A DNA stretch of 64,000 nucleotides from JAUVXJ01 sp034411995 (GTDB lineage Bacteria; Chloroflexota; Anaerolineae; UBA7937; B3-Chlor), in assembly GCA_034411995.1 (NCBI GenBank), contig DAOUME010000026.1:806001-870000 (forward strand), read 5' to 3'. The translations under genes were made by a program, and so were the position numbers. Positions 60,016 through 64,000 of this stretch are shown one piece after another (position 1 is the stretch's first letter; every line of letters begins with the position of its first letter). Below the pieces are notes generated by a model. The model was not told the origin of the DNA. It did not search any database and was given only the letters and a program-made list of their open reading frames with translations.

Positions 60016-60686
60016 GCGCCGGGAACGCCGAGCACCAGTTCGGCCCCGCCCATCGGGGCTGGTACAGCCGCGGCTACCTGCCGCACTGTGACCACCCTGG
60101 CCTGCTCCAGAGCATCACCTATCATCTGGCCGACAGCCTGCCAGCAGCCGTCCTCAGGCAAATGGACGCCGAACTGCGCACCCTTCCGCCCGGGCGTCGG
60201 GACACAGAGCGACGCAGAAGGGTGGAAGCCTGGCTAGATGCCGGTCACGGCTCCTGTGTGCTGCGTTTGCCGGAGGCGGCGGCTTGCGTGGTCGATACCT
60301 GGCGGCACTTTGCCGGGGAGCGCTACGACTTGATCGCCTGGGTGGTGATGCCCAACCATGTGCACGTTCTGGTGCGGGTGTACGAAGGGGTGCCGTTGGC
60401 CAAGATCGTACAGTCGTGGAAGAGCTATACGGGGCGGCGGATTCGCGTTCTGAGGGAGGAGAGCCCAGCACGGGCGCGGGGGTCTCAGATGCAAGAGGTA
60501 TGGATGCGAGAGTATTGGGATCGCTATATCCGCGATGAGCGGCACTTCCACATGGCTGTAGACTACATCCATCAGAATCCGGTCAAGGCGAGATTGGTCG
60601 GCATGGCCAAGGATTGGCCATGGAGTAGTGCCCGAGAGTTTGCCGAGCTGGGGCTCGGCGATCCCGGGGACGGTCACCGATATTAG
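60012..60686 (+). CDS. REP-associated tyrosine transposase (RAYT, HUH family), start uncertain
   Basis: The Y1_Tnp/RAYT domain shows WVVMPNHVHVLVRV with the HUH histidines and the catalytic Tyr in AVDYIHQNPVKARLVG, followed by WPWSSAREF. Homology appears to extend upstream of the first ATG (60162), because the same frame encodes RGWYSRGYLPHCDHPGLLQSITYHLADSLP, a typical RAYT start. No ATG, GTG or TTG occurs in that stretch; the only candidate is CTG 60012, overlapping the cytochrome stop TGA. Either CTG with coupled translation is used or the start has been lost. From 60162 the product would be 174 residues. Such proteins act on REP palindromes in the chromosome; I found none nearby. Confidence 0.75.
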   Translation: MSAGNAEHQFGPAHRGWYSRGYLPHCDHPGLLQSITYHLADSLPAAVLRQMDAELRTLPPGRRDTERRRRVEAWLDAGHGSCVLRLPEAAACVVDTWRHFAGERYDLIAWVVMPNHVHVLVRVYEGVPLAKIVQSWKSYTGRRIRVLREESPARARGSQMQEVWMREYWDRYIRDERHFHMAVDYIHQNPVKARLVGMAKDWPWSSAREFAELGLGDPGDGHRY

Positions 60687-60835
60687 GAGGTTGTCATCGG
60701 CCAGGAGATGCTGGAATAGAAGATACTCCTTGCGGAAGAGTACAGCCGGAGCGGCCTCACCGCGAGGTGTGGCGCCTGAGCCCTCGGTGATGTGCATAGG
60801 CCTGTCCACTCTGGTTCGACGAAAGGAGGTCAGAC

Positions 60836-61738
60836 GTGAAAAGCACGCTGGCAGCAACTCTGCTTGTATGCGTGAGCCTGCAGATGGTCGTCTCCGGCTG
60901 CGCTCAGCAGGGCACGGTCGGACCTGCAACCACTGGTCCACCTCCGGAGGCTCCATCCGTGTCCCGGGAACCCACGGCCACCGAGACCGCCCCGCCCACG
61001 CCCACCGGAACAGTGACTGCCCCTCTGCCGACTCCCACGTCCATCAGCACTCATACACCCACCCACACACCGACACAGACTCCCACGACTACTCCAATAC
61101 CCGCCGAGCCTGTCGTCTTCCAGGAACCGAGCGTACACGGCGACCTGGAGATCTTTATCCGGAATGCCGACGGGTCGGTGGCCAATCTGACCAATCATCC
61201 AAGCGAGGACGCCTACCCCGATTTGTCGCCCGATGGCATGCGGATCGTCTTCGCCTCAGATCGCGACGGGCCGACCCGCGTATTCGTGATGAACATCGAC
61301 GGATCGAACTTGACGCGGTTGACGGACAGCCAGGCAGGAGACACACGTCCCACGTGGTCAGTCGACGGCACGCGCATCCTCTACTCGACGCTCTTCCCCG
61401 ATCACAACTGGGAGATCTACGTGATGAACGCCGATGGCTCGGCTCAGACCAACCTGACCAACAATCCAGCCATTGACACCTCGCAAGCCTGGTCACCCGA
61501 TGGGGCGCAGATCGCCTTCGAAACAGACCGGGACGGCGACTTCGAGATCTACGTGATGAACGCCGATGGCTCGGCTCAGACCAACCTGACCAACAATCCA
61601 GCGGCCTATGACATCAGCCCCACCTGGTTCTCCGACGGCACGCAGATCTTCTTCCAATCCGATCGGGATGGCGAAAGGTTTGACTACAAACCATACGTGA
61701 TGAACGTAGATGGTTCGGACGTCAGGAAGGCGGAATAG
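60836..61738 (+). CDS. PD40/TolB-like beta-propeller lipoprotein
   Basis: This 300-residue lipoprotein has lipobox VVSGCAQ, a Thr/Pro stalk (about residues 35-95) and a propeller of PD40 repeats such as DGTRILYSTLFPDHNWEIYVMNADGS and DGAQIAFETDRDGDFEIYVMN. At DNA level a 59-bp stretch is repeated exactly at 61412-61470 and 61544-61602, a recent internal duplication or gene conversion. It starts at GTG 60836 with AAGGAGG upstream. The function is unknown; the fold is that of TolB-like sensors or scaffolds, but no Tol-Pal genes are near. Confidence 0.87.
   Translation: MKSTLAATLLVCVSLQMVVSGCAQQGTVGPATTGPPPEAPSVSREPTATETAPPTPTGTVTAPLPTPTSISTHTPTHTPTQTPTTTPIPAEPVVFQEPSVHGDLEIFIRNADGSVANLTNHPSEDAYPDLSPDGMRIVFASDRDGPTRVFVMNIDGSNLTRLTDSQAGDTRPTWSVDGTRILYSTLFPDHNWEIYVMNADGSAQTNLTNNPAIDTSQAWSPDGAQIAFETDRDGDFEIYVMNADGSAQTNLTNNPAAYDISPTWFSDGTQIFFQSDRDGERFDYKPYVMNVDGSDVRKAE
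61412..61602 (+). repeat. Perfect 59-bp direct repeat within the PD40 gene
   Basis: The two copies (61412-61470 and 61544-61602) are identical and encode EIYVMNADGSAQTNLTNNP. The unit spacing of 132 bp equals one propeller blade (44 residues). Confidence 0.9.
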
Positions 61739-61899
61739 GAATGGTTCGGGAGAATCGAACGCCGCTCGCCGGTGTTATCCCTGGAAGAAGCGAATATGCG
61801 TCAACTCATTCGGGAAGGAGTCGCAATCCTCTAGCCGCACGTGAAAGAGGTTTGCGTCCTGATCTGCTCGTCAGACGCCGTAGCAGAGGAGGTGCACAG

Positions 61900-62472
61900 A
61901 TGTTAATGGATCGTATCATCGGAGCGTTTACCTTCAGGAGGGCGGTCTACGCGGAGGTGGAGAAGGATACCGCTTTCTCTACCACAGCGTGGATCCTGGT
62001 GGTCGTGGTGGCCTTCGTGAACCAGCTCGGAGCAGCCGCCTCCAGGAACCTGGTAGGATGGTTGTTCGGCGCGGTAGCCGGCACGGTCTTTGCCGTCATC
62101 GGTTTCGCGCTGGGCGCCTTCGTGATCAGCCTCGTCGGGCGCGCCGCCTTCAACGCCGATGTCAACTTCGACGAAATGGTGCGGACCCTGGGTCTGGCCT
62201 ACGTCTGGCAAGTTGTGGGAGTCATCGGCATCGTGGGTGCGCTGTCACCTGCCCTGGGCTGCCTGACGGCTCCCGCGCTGCTTGTCGCCGCCTTGCTGGG
62301 GCTGCTCGCCTGGCTCTTGGCGACCAAGGAAGCACTAGACCTAGAATGGCTTCAGACCATCATCACCGTGATCATCGGTTGGCTGGTGGTCGCGGCCATC
62401 ATGGTCGCTGGCGGCATAGTGCTTGGGCTTCTGGGTCTGGGCGCGACAGGGGTGGCAGGACTCCTCGGCTAA
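61900..62472 (+). CDS. Yip1-like polytopic membrane protein
   Basis: The 190-residue protein has an amphipathic N-terminus (DRIIGAFTFRRAVYAEVEKD) and five hydrophobic segments (AWILVVVVAFVNQLGAA, LFGAVAGTVFAVIGFALGAFVISL, YVWQVVGVIGIVGAL, LLVAALLGLLAWLLA, IITVIIGWLVVAAIMVAGGIVL), the Yip1 (PF04893-type) pattern. ATG 61900 follows GAGGAGG at 7 nt. No role is known for bacterial members. It stands alone between the PD40 gene and a convergent gene. Confidence 0.8.
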   Translation: MLMDRIIGAFTFRRAVYAEVEKDTAFSTTAWILVVVVAFVNQLGAAASRNLVGWLFGAVAGTVFAVIGFALGAFVISLVGRAAFNADVNFDEMVRTLGLAYVWQVVGVIGIVGALSPALGCLTAPALLVAALLGLLAWLLATKEALDLEWLQTIITVIIGWLVVAAIMVAGGIVLGLLGLGATGVAGLLG

Positions 62473-62554
62473 GGCGATAGCAGCGCATCCACAGGCAGGC
62501 GCAGGGTTGCCCGGACCCGTCCAGGAACCATGCTACACGACGGAGACGCCTGAC

Positions 62555-63592
62555 CTACGGCAGCTCGCTGTGCCAGAAGCCGTTGCTGTCAAACAGAACC
62601 ACCCAGCTGCCATCCGGGGCCAAAGAGACCTGCTTGAGCTCCTTGTCCTCGTCGTTGAGCTGGGCCAGCGCATCGTCCAGCGGTACTGGCAGCCCGCTGC
62701 GTACGAACCCGTTCCTCCCGTAAAGGATGACCCAGCCCCCATCCGGGGCGAAGGCCACGTCCTTGACCTCCTCGTTGCGGTCGTTAAGGTCGGTCAAGGT
62801 CTGGTCGGCGTCATGTGGGATCCCCTGAAGCCACAAGCCGTTCCTGCCGTAGAGGATGACCCAACCTCCGTCCGGGGAGAAGGCCACCTCCTTGAGCTCC
62901 TCCCCCTGGTCGTTTAGCTCCATCAAGGCATCGTCGGCCTTTTGAGGCAGCCCGCTGCGCCAGAATCCGCTCCCGCCGTAGAGGATTACCCAACCTGAGT
63001 CCGGAGTGAAAGCAATCTGCTTGATCTCCTCGTTGTCATCGTTGAGGCTGCTCAGCGCATCGACGGCCTTCTGCGGTAATCCAGAGCTCGAGTAGCCGTT
63101 CCAGCCGTAGAGGACCACCCAGCCCCCCTGCGGAGTGAACGCCACCCCTCCCAGCTCCTGACCGGCGCTGTTCAGCTCGTCCAATTCTTCCCCCAGGCCT
63201 TCCACAACCGCCGGGGGGCTCGGCGTCGGGGAGGGAGGACTGATCAGCGTCGAGGACGGCAGGGGAGCACCTGTCGGTGTCGACGAGGGCAGCGGGGCAA
63301 CCGTGGGCAGCACGGGAGAGGGAACCAGGGCCGCAGTGGAAGTCAGCTCCTCCCTCGGAAGAGTGGGAGAGGCAACCCCCGCAGCCAGGGTACTCTCCGA
63401 CGAGGGGCTGGCCATGACCACATCGAGTGTCGGTGATGCCCCCATCTGCGAGAAAGGAATCCGCAGCGCGCCGGAGTTGATCAGGGTATTCACCAGCAGA
63501 AAGCCTCCGGTGATGAATCCTGCCAGCACCGAGCCTACGCAGCCCCACATCTCCTTCCCCGCGAGACCTTTGGACCTAGCCTCCTGGCTCAT
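62555..63592 (-). CDS. Membrane-anchored protein with five tandem WVILYG repeats
   Basis: The 345 residues comprise an N-terminal membrane segment (VLAGFITGGFLLVNTLINSG), a Ser/Thr/Pro stalk (about 70-145) and five tandem repeats of roughly 41 residues with consensus ELND..EELK.VAF.PDGGWVILYGRNGFW.SGLP..ADDAL. The repeats are alternating helix and paired beta strands, possibly one closed five-bladed ring. No family was recognised. ATG 63592 is chosen; TTG 63616 is a weaker upstream alternative. A promoter (TTGCTC, 16 bp, TATAAT) lies at 63700-63727. It shares the stalk-and-anchor style of the proteins at 1.5-4.6 kb but not their helical domain. Confidence 0.8.
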   Translation of the reverse strand: MSQEARSKGLAGKEMWGCVGSVLAGFITGGFLLVNTLINSGALRIPFSQMGASPTLDVVMASPSSESTLAAGVASPTLPREELTSTAALVPSPVLPTVAPLPSSTPTGAPLPSSTLISPPSPTPSPPAVVEGLGEELDELNSAGQELGGVAFTPQGGWVVLYGWNGYSSSGLPQKAVDALSSLNDDNEEIKQIAFTPDSGWVILYGGSGFWRSGLPQKADDALMELNDQGEELKEVAFSPDGGWVILYGRNGLWLQGIPHDADQTLTDLNDRNEEVKDVAFAPDGGWVILYGRNGFVRSGLPVPLDDALAQLNDEDKELKQVSLAPDGSWVVLFDSNGFWHSELP

Positions 63593-63699
63593 GCCCGCCT
63601 TCTCCCTCGTATTCAAACAAGACCCACTCTAACCGCACCCACGTACCACCTGGCGACGCACCGCGCCTCCCGTGGGGCTGACCATCACCGGCCGCCGTG

Positions 63700-63727
63700 A
63701 TTATACACCGCGAATCACAAAGAGCAA
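63700..63727 (-). promoter_or_regulatory. Promoter for the repeat protein
   Basis: On the minus strand TTGCTC (63722-63727) and TATAAT (63700-63705) are 16 bp apart, about 108 bp before ATG 63592. Confidence 0.65.
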
Positions 63728-64000
63728 GGCCCGCATGGCCGCGCGGTCATGGTGCACAAGCGGCACGGCAGAACCCTGAGTGCGTGTCCCAGGCAGGGAT
63801 GTCGTCGTTGAGGCGATCTGACTGGTGTATACCTGAGGGGGCACCCGTGCGTGCCTCTCCCGGTGGCGACCCTGCGCCCCTCCAACCCGCGGCTATCAGG
63901 TCCCTGATGCTACGTTCTCCGTCTCGCTCGACCTTGCTCCAGGAGCAACTGCACGTCAAACGCCCGTGGCCTCGGGCGGCGCTTGCTTTTGTCGGCACAC
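63728..64000. other. Right window edge, nothing recognised
   Basis: The last 273 bp contain no frame with recognisable features. Confidence 0.4.

Overview
The window is high-GC DNA with dense, mostly short-spaced genes and conventional sigma-70 promoters (TTGNNN, 16-17 bp spacer, TATANT) in front of many of them. The gene content points to an anaerobic or microaerophilic Chloroflexota bacterium of the Anaerolineae type. It includes surface proteins made of an anchor, a helical domain, a Thr/Pro stalk and a beta head, an NDP-forming acyl-CoA synthetase, rubrerythrin, tungsten aldehyde:ferredoxin oxidoreductase (AOR), several peptide ABC transporter genes, ROK fructokinase, a PEP-CTERM protein and GTD-type beta-helix repeats. 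This assignment is an inference from protein style; no rRNA is present.

Layout. 0.4-8 kb: a single-domain Old Yellow Enzyme; three tandem anchored stalk proteins on the minus strand; tRNA-Leu(CAA) with its own promoter and terminator; an ECF sigma/anti-sigma pair; an orphan acyl-CoA synthetase alpha subunit. 8.3-22.6 kb: housekeeping and metabolic genes: DUF89 phosphatase, CutA, a lectin-like protein coupled to PEP synthase, a 1058-residue beta-helix/membrane fusion, rubrerythrin, isochorismatase-like hydrolase, a decayed gene, fructokinase, aldo-keto reductase, methyltransferase and a DDAH-like amidinohydrolase.

23.4-37.8 kb is a catabolic island. It holds an Lrp/AsnC regulator, an iron-sulfur flavoprotein, a four-cluster ferredoxin, AOR, a MoaD-like protein, a DUF917 protein and a complete five-gene peptide ABC transporter. 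Downstream come a SnoaL-like pseudogene, an MFS carrier and an N-terminal AOR fragment. 37.9-41 kb: YifB/ComM ATPase, a membrane protein and a Panacea-like protein.

41.5-53.4 kb is a second, related catabolic island. A second Lrp/AsnC gene lies behind a perfect consensus promoter with an overlapping palindrome. It is followed by a peptide transporter lacking ATPase genes, an M29-like protein, an M20 peptidase, twin M19 dipeptidases, an MmgE/PrpD protein and an atypical SDR. The two islands look functionally linked. Peptides or modified dipeptides would be imported and hydrolysed, and the amino acids converted to oxo acids and aldehydes. Aldehydes could then be oxidised by AOR through ferredoxin, and the first island's ATPases may energise both transporters.

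53.5-64 kb encodes exported proteins: a PEP-CTERM protein, a BNR-repeat protein with an unusual C-terminal tail, a multiheme cytochrome, a RAYT transposase without a normal start codon, a PD40 lipoprotein, a Yip1-like membrane protein and an anchored protein with five GWVILYGRNG-type repeats. Four decayed or broken genes (17.8, 35.2 and 37.4 kb, plus a possible stop-loss in the MoaD-like gene at 27.6 kb) show ongoing gene loss. Positions, motifs and hairpins were read directly; functions come from family resemblance, and no database search was run.
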